From Allacma fusca (lineage: Eukaryota > Arthropoda > Collembola > Symphypleona > Sminthuridae): a DNA stretch of 64,000 bases. Below the pieces are notes generated by a model. It did no database searches and had not been told where the DNA came from. It saw only the letters and a list, made by a program, of their open reading frames with translations. This document shows, one piece after another, positions 1-12,738 of this stretch; within the stretch, counting starts at the first letter, position 1; every line of letters begins with the position of its first letter. The position numbers were made by a program, and so were the translations under genes. Where the stretch lies: assembly GCA_947179485.1 (NCBI GenBank), contig OX359245.1, forward strand, positions 4,073,001 through 4,137,000, written 5' to 3'.

Positions 1-3000
1 ATCCTCCTAAAATAGCTCACTGGAACTGTAATGGAATTAATAATTTTTTTAATTTAAGTAAACCTGACAAGGCATCTTTACTGAATGCTGAAATAGTTTG
101 CTTGTCTGAAATCTGGAGCACTCTTCCCTACCTTACGTCGAACTCCTCTGAGCTGTCTAATTTCCAATGGCACATCAACCCTGCTTCCAGAACTAGTAAA
201 GTAGGAAGACCCAGTGGAGGACTTGCAATATTAATTAATAATTCTTTTAATATTTTAACTAGCTTTAATACTTACGATTTTCTTTCCACATTAATTATTA
301 AGCATGTTCTATCAAATAAAGTGTTAATCCTGCACTACTTATATATTAAACCTGGAAATGAGTATAATTATATTGTAACTAAAATCTGCGATATAATAGA
401 ACAGGTCAACACAGAATACCCAGGAGAAGTCATGTTGGTTATTGGAGACTCTAATGCTCGAATGGGTAACCTCAACTATTTTCCCAACACAGTTGTCTCC
501 AAATTGCTATCAGTACGAAAAAGCAAAGACATGTCAACCAACGGCAGGGGTAAATTACTACTTAACAAGTTTTCGGAACTTGATTTGGTGCTTTTAAATG
601 GCCGCTGCCCCGGTGACAGCCCCGCAGATCTCACATACACATGTCAAAACGGGGGCAGCGTCATTGATCTATTTTGGACTAATTCGGTAGGATTGCAATT
701 TGTAGATAACCTGTCATTGTTAAATATTCCACTGTCACCACACCAACCAATGTGTCTTCGTCTCCTGGGTATACTGCCGGTGCCTGCATGCACAAGAGTC
801 TCTAGAAAAACTATTATTAAATTTAAGAACGCCCCGGAAAATTATGAAAGTATTCTAAATGAGAATTTGCAACTTTTTGCAGATGCTAATAATGTGGATT
901 CACACAACACCGCCCTTATCAAAGCAGTCAAGGCTACAGCAGACACTTGTAATATTGTACATTCAGTTATGTTGCGTAATGTGAAGTCAACATCCGGATT
1001 TTGGAAAACATTTAACCTTTTCAAGGGTAAACAATTTACTGAGAACCCTATCCCTTTAGGCACTGGCCAAAATGTTTACTCCAATATTATGCCCCCCAAA
1101 ATGATACTTATAAATGAATGCAGTTCTTTCTCAAAATGTGTTGAACAGTTAGACATGTCTATCTCTTCAACTGAATTAGAATCGGCAATTAACTCTCTAA
1201 AATATAATAAGGCACCAGGAATAGATTCTCTGTCAAATGAATTTTGGAAGTTCAGTTCACCGCTGTTACTCCATAACATGCTTACTCTATTTAACAATGT
1301 TTTATCCGGCGGGGTAACTCCAATGGCTTGGGCAGAAATTGAGATCTTCCTTCTACATAAAAAAGGGGATAAAACCATTCCAGATAATTACAGGGGTATT
1401 GCTTTAATTAACACAATCACAAAGCTCTTTACAACTATTCTTTACAACCGTATGTATGCATGGTGTGAGTCCAATTCAATACTTCCAGAAACCCAAGCTG
1501 GATATAGAAAGAATCGGGCTGCCTCGACCAGATTTTCTCTCTTATGGCTATAATTCAATCTAAATTATGTACGAAGGGGGGTAAACTTTTCGCACTGTTT
1601 GTGGATTTGGCACGTGCTTTTGACTCTCTCAATCACGATTTACTTTGGAAAAAACTTGATAATTTTGGAGTTTCTGGAAAAATTATTAATGCAATTAAAT
1701 CTCTATATGATAATGCTGTAATAAAAGTTAGAGTTGGTTCTTCGCACTGTTGTCCTGTTAATGTAACGCAAGGAGTTCTTCATGGAGACATATTGAGCCC
1801 GTTACTATTTGCACTCTACATTTCCGACCTTGGCGTATTTCTCCTTAACAGAGGGGCTGCTCCGGTGGGGCTGGGCAATACTCACGCAATTAATCACCTC
1901 CTCCTGGCCGATGACGTTACCCTGGCGGAATCTAAGCTTAGTCTCCAACACAAAATTAATCTATTGCATGATTACTGTGGCAACAACTATTTATCTAATA
2001 ATTTATCTAAAACAAAAATCATTGTCTTTCGTAACGGTGGGAACACTTAAATCTTGGAAGTGGTCTTTAGACGGTAAACCCATTGAAGTTGTTAGCGAAT
2101 ATACTTATTTGGGTGTCATTTTCTCTTCCTCTGGATGCTTCCGTAAAGCAGCAATTGCAATGAAACGCAAAGCCTTGTCTTCTATAGGTCCTACAATAAA
2201 TATTCTCTCTGCGTCTCGTACAGATTCCTGGGAGGCTAAAATGAAAATATTGGACGCAACTGTTATCCCTCTAATGTCCTATGCTTCCGAATTTTGGTCT
2301 ATAAACCTTAATTCGGAGGTTGAAATAGTGCAAAATCAATTCTTAAAACGGCTTCTTTGGCTCCCCAACTGTACCCCCTCATACGCTCTCAGAGTTGAAA
2401 CTGGAAGAATCCGCGTGTTTTACAGGATCATTGGTTGGATTTTTAAGCGGTGGTTTAAAATTCTTCTTATGCCCGACTCACGTTTAGTAAAAAGTTGCTA
2501 CGAAAGGTTACGCTACATAAGTCGAAACATACAGTCCTCCGAAAAAAACTGTACCTGGACCAACTTTATCCGAGATTTTTTAACCCGTCACGGATTTGAA
2601 GCTGTTTGGGAATACCAGTGCCCTGAGTACCTAGCAGGGTTTTACAACACAATAATGGCTGCTGCGTTTGACTGGTTCGTTGAGGAGGACATGCACAGGA
2701 TTAAAAACTCTTCTTTTACACCTAATTACATACTTGTAAAAAACCACTTTTCTACATCTGTATATTTGTCGTACCACATTCCTTTTCAATACATACGGCT
2801 ATTTGCCAAACTTAGGCTAGGATCTTCCACTCTATATACAAAACATGGGAAATATAAACTAACCTCCCCGCAAGAATGTCATGACTGCAATCTACATGAA
2901 AGTAATAACTTACTTCACTTTTTAGTAAGGTGCCGTATTTATGATCTTCCCAGAAAACATTTGTTAAGTAAATATGGTATATATAATATTAAAAATGATC

Positions 3001-3190
3001 ATTCTTTGATATATCTGCTTAAAAACTCGTCTATAGACCTCCTTTGTAATATATTCAAATTTACTCTTAATTGTACAACTAGGAAATACCTATTTGATAA
3101 TCTAATTGAAGAAAGCTAAATTGTTTGGATGATATGGGCGTCGCCCGAAAAGATTCCTTAATAAAGTAATGAATGAATGAATGAATGAAT
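1..3190 (+). mobile_element. Non-LTR retrotransposon (LINE), decayed, 5' end outside the window
   Basis: An apurinic-type endonuclease is followed by a reverse transcriptase, a C-terminal Cys/His cluster, a short 3' UTR and an (AATG)n tail at about 3168-3190. Endonuclease blocks (WNCNG, LSEIW, IGDSN, SVIDLFW) start at the window edge, so the element begins upstream. A microsatellite tail instead of poly(A) is usual for CR1/L2/I-like groups; I do not assign a clade. No target duplication can be tested because the 5' end is missing. Confidence 0.93.
3..3119 (+). pseudogene. Endonuclease/reverse transcriptase ORF with two frameshifts
   Basis: The reading frame runs from the window edge to a stop at 1551-1553, resumes in another frame near 1544, and shifts back near 2040 before ending at 3119. 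Frame one holds the endonuclease and RT fingers (KAPGIDSLSNEFW, LLHKKGDK, DNYRGIALIN, ETQAGYRKNRA). Frame two holds FVDLARAFDSLNHDLL, TQGVLHGDILSPLLF and the catalytic box LLADDV. Frame three holds YTYLGV, the thumb and a C-terminal cluster CHDCNLHESNNLLHFLVRC. The endonuclease has LSPHQP where the family usually has SDH, so the catalytic Asp looks lost. With the frameshifts this copy cannot make an active protein. The two shifts are small, and substitution load cannot be judged without other copies. Confidence 0.92.
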
Positions 3191-6190
3191 TCTTTACATA
3201 CTACAAATTTGTTCACAGCCTTTATTTAAAAATAGTACTTAAGTTTTTGAAAGCTTATCTACCTTGAAATGTCGACACGTGACAAGCATTCACACAGAAT
3301 AGCCTCCAATATGGATTACAGAGTAAAACTCCAGCTCTTATTCATAGGTCTACTTGCCACCATCCACATTTATATGCTGCCAGCTCATGGCTATATTTCT
3401 TGGGCATGTGGACTATATAATGTAGAATACAAGGGTGAAATTGTCTTTGGACAGTTTATGGGCTTGGGAAACCATCGAATCCTGAATTAAAAAATCAAAA
3501 TTTAGTAATAGAATACATCTAAATCTTTATAATTGACGCAAAATCACAATGTATATTTTTCATTACGTCTTGAATGTTGAAGTTTGTGCAAATTTAAATT
3601 AAATTACAACCACGGGTTGTCGACATACTTTGTGGGGCATGTTGATTCCTGCTTTGAACATGGAAAATGTTTGGAGTTACATGAGCTACCCAAGGCTATA
3701 GATTTGCATTTAGAAGCATGCCTGACGTCGTAGTAAACCTAGGCAGGGAATACCGGGTTATAAAGTATTTAATGTCAAGCATTTTAACTTTTCGCGCCTG
3801 AAACGATTGTTTTGCGTTTCGTTTCAGTTCAACGAGCAAACTGAAACGAACTGAAACACTTTTTTGTGAACTGAAACGAAACAATGAATTCGGTTCATTT
3901 CAGCGTCCAAACTGAAACGAAACGAATGTTTTGAAACAAACTGAAACATTGGGCGCACTAGTTCCGCTCACCACTAATGCCTAGCCTTATTTTGAACGAA
4001 CTTGTAGCCTGCCTGAATAGCCAAATCCCTTGTTCGGAAATATCTGAATAGTCTAGATTTTCCCTAAGCCTATATTGTAGTGGCGATTCCCCAGCCTAGA
4101 ACCTCGCCTAGATTTATATTCCAACATGCAGCATCCTTTAGTGCCTTAGCCTATTATAGGGCCTAAAATCTACGCTGGCGCCCATGTTTGGTTTGCAGAT
4201 AAACTGCATTGCCATCGCCATCATTATATTACATGCTGTTTTTTCTCCAGGCTGCAATAAAATAATTTAGCTGGCTGACGTAAAAAGCGAAGAACTGTAC
4301 CTTAATACAAAGCTAGTTAGTTCTTAATCTCATTTTATTTCCATTATTTATACATACGTAGTAATTACACATATTTAAAGAGATCTACATACATTCTCCA
4401 ACTCTCATCTCCTCTGCCAAAGTCAGATAGAGAGCGGGGATACACATGTAATTCCTATTACACCAATGTATGGACGTTTACCTCTAGCGCTGCTATTTTA
4501 TAGCATTTAAATACATGCGTAATAAGTTCATTAAATATATGTATGTAGTCTTACTATGTATTTCTTCATTTCTTTGAAGTGAGGATATTTCTACTTCTGT
4601 GTAATTCATGAGAATTTCATTTATCATATTGCATTATTAGCACAGATTTGTGTGCCATTCCTCGTCTTCACGGATTTATCCTCATGAATAAATTCCAGAA
4701 ATTTTTGTTTAACAGCCTTTTGTAATGCATAAGGAGACCTTGTCCTAATGTAGGTGTTTAGTAAAATTAATTTGTGCATGATTTTATGAGTGTTTTCAAT
4801 GTGGAAATTGGGATACAGTATAATTTGTAGTGGTTATTTTAAATGGATGAAGGATTGATTTACAAAGTTTATTTAGTGAAGCGCTTCCTTAAGTGACGGA
4901 CGAAAACAGCAGGACTTCTCTGTTCCTTGTTCATTTTTAATATGAGCGAAATATGAGCGAATTATGATCTGCACTTAATTACGGTACAGTATTGCATATA
5001 AGTTTGCTGCGTTGAAATCTTATTTTCTTACTTCCTTGCTATTTCGTGAATATCAGGGCCAGTTTTGAGAGGGCGACATGGGTTTGAATGAATTTACGTA
5101 AACTAAAAATCTTGTCTCAAGTAAAAGGGATCGGAATAAAATAGTTTGAGTTTATAGTCACCTCGGCCAAAGTCCCTAAGAACATAATAGTGTCGATCTT
5201 GCCTTGGTTTGCGTCGGAAACAAAACGTTGATCAAAAGGAATGTCGCACTTAAGATTTCACAAATTAAATACCCCAAGAAACATTTTCCAAAGTTAGGTA
5301 AACAAGACAATTTTGATAGAGAAAACCTATTAGCTGACTGACATATCTCAGTAAATCCTGTTTGAAATTTGAACTGTGTTCAAACATAAATTTTCAGTGG
5401 TGGAGTTTTGGAGTTTGGAAACAAAGATTCTACTTTACGAAATAATTATTTAGAAGTTTTAATTTCGGTGAGGTTTCAGCGCATATCAAGGCGAGATAGC
5501 ACAAACGTTTCACGTTTGAAGTTTGAACCGCACCATAAAACATACAACCTGCAAGTACCAAGCGCGGCTTATTCTTTAATTTTCATTTTGACCGCTCCAT
5601 ATAAGTACATACCATTAAATGAAAATGACATGCTTCAATAGCTTACATATACGCCTATAATTCTACGATTTAACGACCCTACGTATTTTGTAGGCTAATA
5701 GGTAACCTCACCTGTAAACAGCAATAAAGGATTTCCCCGCAATTCTCTAATAATATTGTCAATCACGATAAAATGATGCAATTGCGTTTGATCAATACAT
5801 GTATACATATATTCTGGCGAATTTAATTTGTCGTCTTGACTTCTATCTTGACTAGATATTTTTTCGTATATTGGATGATACAATTTATTAGTTATAATTT
5901 ATAATCACAATAGGGAAGTCAAGATATCCGACAAATATAGTTCGAGTCAGGGAATTCAAAGGCATTACAAGTAATTAAATGGCCGGATGTTTTTCGAATA
6001 TTTTTGATTAAAATATCCTTCCGTATATTTTGCTTTAACTTTTTATTAGTTTTGAATGAGACAAGCTTTCGTAAAATAATCAGTACAGATAATTAGATAC
6101 GTTTATTCATAATGGTCAATACAGATAAATTAACGGACTGAATTAGTTTTTTATAAAAATCTCATTGGGTCCGCAATAAATGTGAATAAA
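3191..6190. other. Intergenic, no gene recognised
   Basis: AT-rich sequence without a convincing coding exon. One short ORF (3314-3490, starting MDYRVKLQLL) has a hydrophobic N-terminus like a signal peptide but no recognisable mature part and no clear splice partner. A patch at 3790-3960 is built of repeated CTGAAACGAA-like words. Scattered 'agcctag' words lie at 3975-4190. Confidence 0.6.
3790..3975. repeat. Patch of CTGAAACGAA-type words, possible MITE end
   Basis: About seven variants of (A)ACTGAAACGAA, on both strands (GTTTCGTTTCAG at 3817-3828), are packed into 150 bp. The patch ends in GTTCCGCTCACCACTA, which resembles a hAT terminus (rev. comp. TAGTGGTGAGCGG). I could not find the opposite terminus or an 8-bp duplication, so this may be half of an element of the same style as the complete hAT-type elements elsewhere in the window. 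Confidence 0.4.
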
Positions 6191-6194
6191 CAAT

Positions 6195-7322
6195 TTATTC
6201 AGAAGGATTTGTTTCGTTTCCCTTCAAAGCCCAGGTTTCACTCCTTTTACCAATGTGCTTCCTAAACTCGACATTGTTTTCCCCGTGCACAGTATTCCCT
6301 GCTGGATTGAAGTAGCAGAAGAAGAGTTTCCGGTTGTCGACAATATCAGTCGAGACAGCACACCCGAAAGAAGTCAAAGTATTCCAGACCAATTGGGTGA
6401 AATGTCTCGTTTCTCTGGCATATTGTGGGGCATTTGCATACTTTTCTTGCCAAGTGTTCCGTTCATCAACCCACTTCCTGATGGCATATCGAGCCACATC
6501 TCTGTCCCCTGTTTTACCTTCTTGACCGAATTCGAAATATTGAAGGGCGGGTTCGTCCTCATTACAAATAACTCTCCGGTTCGAAGGAACATCTACATTC
6601 ACATCTCCGGGGTTAAGACCTGCCTGGAGGAGGTCGTTGGCACATTTCAAGGCCGCTGCTGAGAGCTATTTGAGAAAAATATAAAATGCTCAAGCACAAT
6701 GATAAGCCCTGTTGGCTTTCAACGACGCTCACAAATTAGATCATTAAACTATTAAGACATAAATTCGGGTAGACAAGGTCCCACAAAAGATATCTCTTTC
6801 CAAATGTCAGGTTTCAAGGTTTGGACATTTTAATACAGATTTTTTTTCTTACAGCGGGAGTCATTGCAGTTATTTCTTTAGCTCCGTACTCCTCCCTAAC
6901 AATCTTGACCTCACCAAGCACTTCAGTTTCTGCCGCTCTGGACCCGCCTGAAAGTGAGGGAATTTTAACCTTTTTGAAGTAATATTAAAAATTTATTTCC
7001 TTCATTTTATGTAATTAGAAAACACTGACAGACTATAAAATAATAAATCGCTTTAATTATTTTACCTCCAGGTAGGTCTCCTGGGTCTCCAGGTTTCACC
7101 GTCGTAGTCGTCGTACCTTTGGTTACATATCTGAAAATTATTTTAATAAATATATAGAAACACGATGAAAAAATGCTTCAAAAATACTATTTTGTAGTGG
7201 GCGATAACTTAGATGGTCTGAAATATAATAAGGATGAAATATCCAGAAGATCCAACTCACCCTGATATTTCTGACCCAGCCAACAGGATGGAGAACAAAA
7301 TCAAAATAAGGGAACGGTCCAT
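6195..7322 (-). CDS. Secreted CAP-domain (SCP/PR-1/venom-allergen-like) protein, four exons
   Basis: Exons read on the minus strand: 7322-7261, 7130-7066, 6947-6853, 6665-6195; all four join in phase and give 230 residues. Residues 1-18 (MDRSLILILFSILLAG) are a signal peptide. A short Thr/Pro-rich linker (KGTTTTTVKPGDPGD) precedes the CAP domain at about 60-215. CAP signatures are visible: HFTQLVW (CAP1) and FFCYFNPAGN (CAP2), with WVDERNTW before them and GENNVEF near the end. CAP proteins are extracellular; arthropod members include venom allergens and GAPR-1-like sterol or lipid binders, but the ligand here cannot be told. The first ATG follows a TATA box by a short leader, supporting this start. 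An alternative acceptor eight bases into exon 4 breaks the phase and was discarded. The gene looks complete and intact. Confidence 0.9.
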
Positions 7323-7368
7323 GATGCCGAATTTTGTGGTACTTGCTAGAAAATTCCTGTCAACTGGG

Positions 7369-7376
7369 TTTATATA
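7369..7376 (-). promoter_or_regulatory. TATA box of the CAP gene
   Basis: TATATAAA on the minus strand, about 47 bp before the CAP start codon, leaving room for transcription to begin 25-30 bp downstream and a roughly 20-base leader. Confidence 0.6.
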
Positions 7377-7857
7377 TACTTGTGGAGATTCTTTTATCAA
7401 TTCAATGAAAGCCACCTGACATGCATTATGCAAAAGTGAAGTATTAATTAATTCCAAGTACTGTCAGTTTGTCATCATTCAACGTATTTACATATGATAA
7501 GTGACGCCACTTCCCAAGTTTTTCCATGTTAAAGAGGTATTCCCTGGAACTGGATTTTGAATACACTTTCAATCGTTTTGTGAATGTGACACATGTGAAG
7601 ATAACGCGTTACCGAAAGTCTCAATTATACATATGTCATCCAGTCGATAATAACTTAGTTTCGGTATACACACAATCAACGTGATGCAAGGGTAGTGATT
7701 TAATGTATGCTAATAAATATTTGAGTAAATTATCAATTTTAATATCTCCTGTTAATAAACACGCTCAAATATTGGTCGGAGGACGTTTATTTATAAAGGA
7801 CGTTGTTGTTGTCCAAAAGATACGAATTTAATTACACGGATTCGTACTTTCCAGTCG

Positions 7858-8836
7858 CTCTGCATCATAGATGCACATCCTCATGAGGGCAGAGTGCAGC
7901 ACTCGCACTCACCTCGCACTCAGTGTACTCACGAGTTTACGTTGAGGACGAGTGCATGTTATTACAACCGTGCACTCATAATCATGAGTGCGAGTACATA
8001 CCACCGATTTGTTTATTAATGAGTGCGAGGACGAGAACACAAAAATATGCTCATTTTAAAAAAAATGTAATACTCTGCACTGTAGTGTAAAAAATGCTAG
8101 GTTTGTATATGTCGTATAAACAATTACGCAAAATAGAAACGAAACAAAATCGTCCAGTAAGTATGATTGAGCATTCCACCCGTTAATATTTCAGTCATAA
8201 TAATCCTGTGTCAATCTTATGATTTCAAAAATTAGTAACAATGTAAAGCAAAAAGCGAAAAACTGCTTTTAAAACCATGAAGACTTGTTCAAATAAAAAC
8301 AATCTAGGCTTAAAAGATCTGCAATTGCAAATATTTTGTGTTGCCGTGATTTATGCATCGTTAAACTAAACCTTTACAAATAACAATTTGCAGCATTTAG
8401 CCTTTATCGTCTTCGTAGCTATTGCAAGCATTTGTTATTTACTCGTGTGTTAATCATTTTAAACCGATCATTTTCTGTTCGTAAAAATATTCCGACTTGA
8501 AAAAACGGCTAGTGTGAACAGAAAGTGATACATGTAGTTTTATTTGCTTATTAACCTAATAAATTTACATGTAAAAATAAATACGGAACTAAACTATTTG
8601 AATGTATTGCAAATAGATAAATCACGTATGCATTCATACATATATACATATCAAATGCACTCATGAGTGCGAGTGCGAGGATCAAATTCTAGTCTTCTGT
8701 CCTCATGAGGACGAGTGTGAGTGCAGACTTGACAATGTTTAATATATCAGTGTGAGGATGAGTGCAGTTCATTCAATCTGTACTGAGTGCGAGTGGAGTG
8801 CGAGTGCGAAACAAAGTGTGCATCTATGCTCTGCAT
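7858..8836. mobile_element. hAT-type non-autonomous element with 8-bp target duplication
   Basis: Termini at 7866 (CATAGATGCACA) and 8828 (TGTGCATCTATG) are exact inverted copies, flanked by a perfect direct repeat CTCTGCAT at 7858-7865 and 8829-8836. The 8-bp duplication and the C-A-x-x-GATG terminus fit the hAT superfamily. Both subterminal regions are dense in GAGTGCGAG words in opposite orientation; the centre is AT-rich with no transposase. Confidence 0.92.
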
Positions 8837-9967
8837 CCAATTTCTCTGAGGCTATAGAGTTGAAATATGGGTTGAATTTTAATCTCACAAACAAATAAAT
8901 ACATGCATTTCTTATTAATTCGTGACTCATTCCCACTTAAAAAACAATTACTACAATAAATTAATTCTGATTGTAGCCCCTCGATATCAGAGACCAATAA
9001 GTGTGTATTGATCTCCATAAAAATTACCTCACATTATTTGAAGCATTTCCAAGAATAATGTCGTGAGTCAGTAGGCCAAACTTCAGAGAATTTAAAAAAA
9101 AATCCACAGAATTTCAGGGCTAATTATAATCCGGTTCATAGATTCATATTTGAGTTGCATCAGAGCAGGAGCTCAGAGGCCCTGGAAAATGCATATTTCC
9201 CAATAAAAGTTTTTAATACCTTGTCATTTTGAAAGGACGACAATTTCAGGCTCGTGTAACGATACACAAACTTATATGTTAGTAATGACAAATTCCAATG
9301 TAGCAGGATTTCCATCCCAATAGAATTTTATTCACAATTTCCATAACAGTATGACAAGCCCCAACTCCAGACGCCAACGAAGTGCCAACAGAGGCCATGG
9401 AGCCAAAAGGATGCGGATCTGCCAGTAGATGCCAACACAATGAACATCTAAAGTGGGTGAAGTAACATATGGCACATGCATCGGTACACAATGTACTGAA
9501 ATAATTGTTACAGTAAAAAAAAGGACGACGAGAGAAGAAATATTTATAAAATAATAACATTAGGAATTCATTGTATGTCCTTATGTTTACAAATTTGTTC
9601 CTCAAAGCATCCAATGTATTTTCGAGTGGGGCAAATGTTTAAAAGTTAACGCTCATCCAAAGTAAGGTCAAACTAATAAAAATCATTTGTACAATGTGAT
9701 GGATGATATTCATGTGAAGTTGTAACATACACACGTGCTTATTCTTTCCACAGACGCTTAAATACATTTATTTTTTGTTTATGAATAGTATTGTTTTGCA
9801 ACACAGACTCAAGCGTGTATGGATATAATTGTATGTATTTATTTGCTCCTGGTAATTTTAAATATTTGAGATTTTACACACTGTGGCATACAAAACTAAG
9901 AAAATTCATCTGAATAATTTTTTTAAAAGAGATGTAGACAATAGGAGTGACTGTGAATGCACTAGCA

Positions 9968-12614
9968 ATGAAAATAGTAATTGTGCGCTCAAGGGTGAAA
10001 ATTGTTATAACCGTGGTTGTGAGGCTCCTGATATTTACTGTATTTACCTTCAACGTACTGATCTGCTGGGAAGCATGCAAGGTTACAAAGACAATTATTC
10101 AAGCCCCAAAATTCCGGGCAAAAGAAGCATGCATAATCCCGAAAACCCCAGATATGCCCGAGTATTTTCGGAAGGGCTGGAGGCCCACTAAAAGCAAATT
10201 CAATTGCAGCTATGAGAGGAGGCTAACGAGCATTGAGAATGAGAAGGTAATATTTTTTATAATTGGCTCTTCTTTGAGCTAAAGGAGACGAAGGAATAGG
10301 TTTTTTCCTCTGAGCGTCCTGCTGTTCTGTGTACTCACAAAAAGTCACGTGTTAAATTTCCGACGCAACTTTTATTAAAGAAAACACGTTTGAATTCTTT
10401 CAAGTACTTAATTTAATCTGTTATTTAATTTTGTTGGTTCTAGGATCTGAGACTTTTAGGGGACTGGGGTAAAGTTAACGCGAGTTGTTGCCTCCAGGAG
10501 GTGCTCAGGATGCGCAGAGACACACGTTACATGTAGGTAAATTGGAGGATCGTTTACATACATTTTAGATTATGTAATTAAATTTAAAAAATAATTTTCG
10601 ACTGTCAAAATAATGATGCAAATGCAATAATCTCTAGTTACAAAAAACTAGAGGTAAATTTTTGATTCAAGGTTTGTTTATGAAATTATAATAATTATTA
10701 CCTCACGCAGTTTCTCAACTTGCACCCCAATGCCTCCTAACCTTCGTTTGACGTACCAAGAGGCGTTCCTCATTAAGTGCAGCAATTACCTTAACATAGA
10801 AGCCACAATATCAGACTTGCCCCAAGTACGGGAAAAGCGAAGGTACTGGGATCAAATCCAGGTTGAGGGAGACCTTCCGTACAGTGTACTCCTCCTGGGC
10901 ATAGACACCGTCTCTCAGGCCCATATGCACCGAAGTGCTCCGAAGGCTGTGAAACTACTGAAGGACATGGGCTTTGTAGAATTTGACTCCTTTCATTCCG
11001 TAGGACCTTCAACAATGGCCAATTTCAATGCTGCCCTAATGGGCTTGACCATTGCGGAGGTTCGACAAACCTGCGCACCCGACTGGACCAGCCCTTTTGA
11101 TGCCTGCCCTTTAATTTGGAATAACTTTAGTGCTCGCAAGTACATCACGGGCTATATTGAAGATGGCTTTCAGACCTTCAATTGGGGTGGTCAATCCGGC
11201 TTTGAGAAAGAGCCCACGGACTACTATTTCCCACAATTGTTCCAGGTTTTGACGCATTTCCGGGAACGACAGTTTAAGCAGGTACTGTCTCATTTGAGTT
11301 AATGCAATTATTACGGGGTTCTGACGGGGCTAATGACAGCGCCAAAATATTCCTGGATCAAATTTGAATAATTACCGCGCTAATACCAGTGCCTGGTAAT
11401 AGCGCTTCCTCATTAAAATATTAATGGTTTCTAATGAGCGCTAATACTAGGGTCAAATTTTAATGATTTAACCTTAAAAATTTTCTTGCAGAATTTATAT
11501 AACGTTTTAATATCCGATGTAATTTTTAAAATTTCAGAATAGAAATTTAGTGCAAAATTACGGCTTGGAATGCGCCTCAACGGAAACCACTCCAGAGTTC
11601 ATGTGGCGCTATGTTTTAAGATTTGTGAAAAAATTTGAGAAGACCCCCTATTTGTTTTTCTCTTTTAACGCGAATCCCTTTCATAGAGACACGACCTCCT
11701 TACACCATTTCTCCACCCCTTTCAAAAACTTTCTTGAGAAACTGAGGGCCCATAGGAAAACAATGGAGAAAACAATTATCCTGTTTTTTACAGACCATGG
11801 GGATCGTCGAGGGCTCCTCAACAGTGACTCCGTTTCCAGCTACTACGAAAGACTTCATCCGGCGCTTTATATCCGACTCCCAAAAAATCTCAAAAGGGAA
11901 TATCACGAGGCTCTGGCATCCAACAGTAAAAAATTTGTCACCCCGTTTGACATCCACCAGACGTTGTTGCATATTTTGGACTTAAATAAAATTAAGGGGC
12001 ACTCTGAGACAAAGTTCCCAGAAACCCCAGACGCTAGATCCAGTTTGCTGGTAACTCTCCGCCCGGACAGAACTTGCTCCAATACTAACATCCCTAGGGA
12101 GCATTGTATTTGCAATGGAATTTATCCCGAAGAGGAACTACTGATAGCTCCGAGCAAAAATGATACTGACAGCAGGGCTGAGGAGTTGAAATTATTGCTG
12201 TTAGATTTCATAGTGCAAGAGCTAAATCATAAGGTGAGGCGTTCTGCATTTAGGGACAAGTGTCAAGAGTGGAGCTCCAGCCTGGAGATGATAAGGTGGT
12301 TGAGGATGATTAATAGGAATGGGACTGAGCATGAGTATGTGATTTCTTTTGGGGCTACTCCCAAACCTGCTCGGTTTGATGGGAGAATAAAAGTGACTTG
12401 GGGGAATGGGAGAAATTTGACTGTCAAAAGCTTGGAGCTCGTCGGGATCACTCGATCAAATGAGTACGGGAGGCAGAGCTGGTGCATTGGCAATGTCTCT
12501 TATGAGGGGAAAGCCATGAGAGAATTTTGCTTTTGTAAGCCCAAGAATGACACTAGCAAGAGGACTGATCAAATCCATAAAATTAATAGTAGTAAATTAA
12601 TTCCTAAATTGTAG
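9968..12614 (+). CDS. DUF229 alkaline-phosphatase-fold (sulfatase-like) ectoprotein, four exons
   Basis: Exons 9968-10246, 10444-10532, 10711-11281 and 11538-12614 join in phase to 671 residues. A basic N-terminus and hydrophobic stretch at about residues 11-33 suggest a type II membrane anchor or uncleaved signal. DUF229 landmarks follow in order: C-x-IP near residue 60, VLLLGID with the metal-ligand Asp near 188, FHSVGPSTMANFNAALMG, then FFTDHGDRRG with metal ligands near 399-401, and FVTPFDIHQTLLHIL. In place of the family's usual SLSHD block this protein has ANPFHRD, and the acidic run after it reads STPF, so metal binding may be altered. The family is large in nematodes and arthropods; substrates are mostly unknown. 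The exon 2 donor must be GTAGGT at 10533, because the donor three bases on would create an in-frame stop. Earlier GTG codons upstream were not chosen; the first ATG is at 9968. Confidence 0.9.
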
Positions 12615-12732
12615 TTTTAGCATTTCCAATATTTAATAGCATTTGTATCAGGGAATTAGGGGTGGGGGAAGATTTTTCAGGAGTCACCGTGAATTTATAT
12701 ACGAATGACAAAATATGGCAAATTCATAAAAT

Positions 12733-12738
12733 AATAAA
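12733..12738 (+). terminator. Poly(A) signal AATAAA of the DUF229 gene
   Basis: AATAAA about 120 bp after the stop codon, in an A-rich stretch with a second overlapping copy. Confidence 0.5.

Larger units (their letters stand above)
7323..9967. other. Intergenic between the CAP and DUF229 genes (divergent promoters)
   Basis: The two genes point away from each other. The only structured content seen is the hAT-type element at 7866-8828. The rest is AT-rich, and its short ORFs have no recognisable motif. Confidence 0.6.

Noticed and set aside
3314-3490. Short ORF with a signal-like N-terminus after the LINE
   Set aside because: No mature domain, no supported downstream exon; kept only as a remark.
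9279-9614. 111-residue cysteine-containing minus-strand ORF
   Set aside because: No signal peptide, motif or splice partner; composition looks like translated intergenic DNA.
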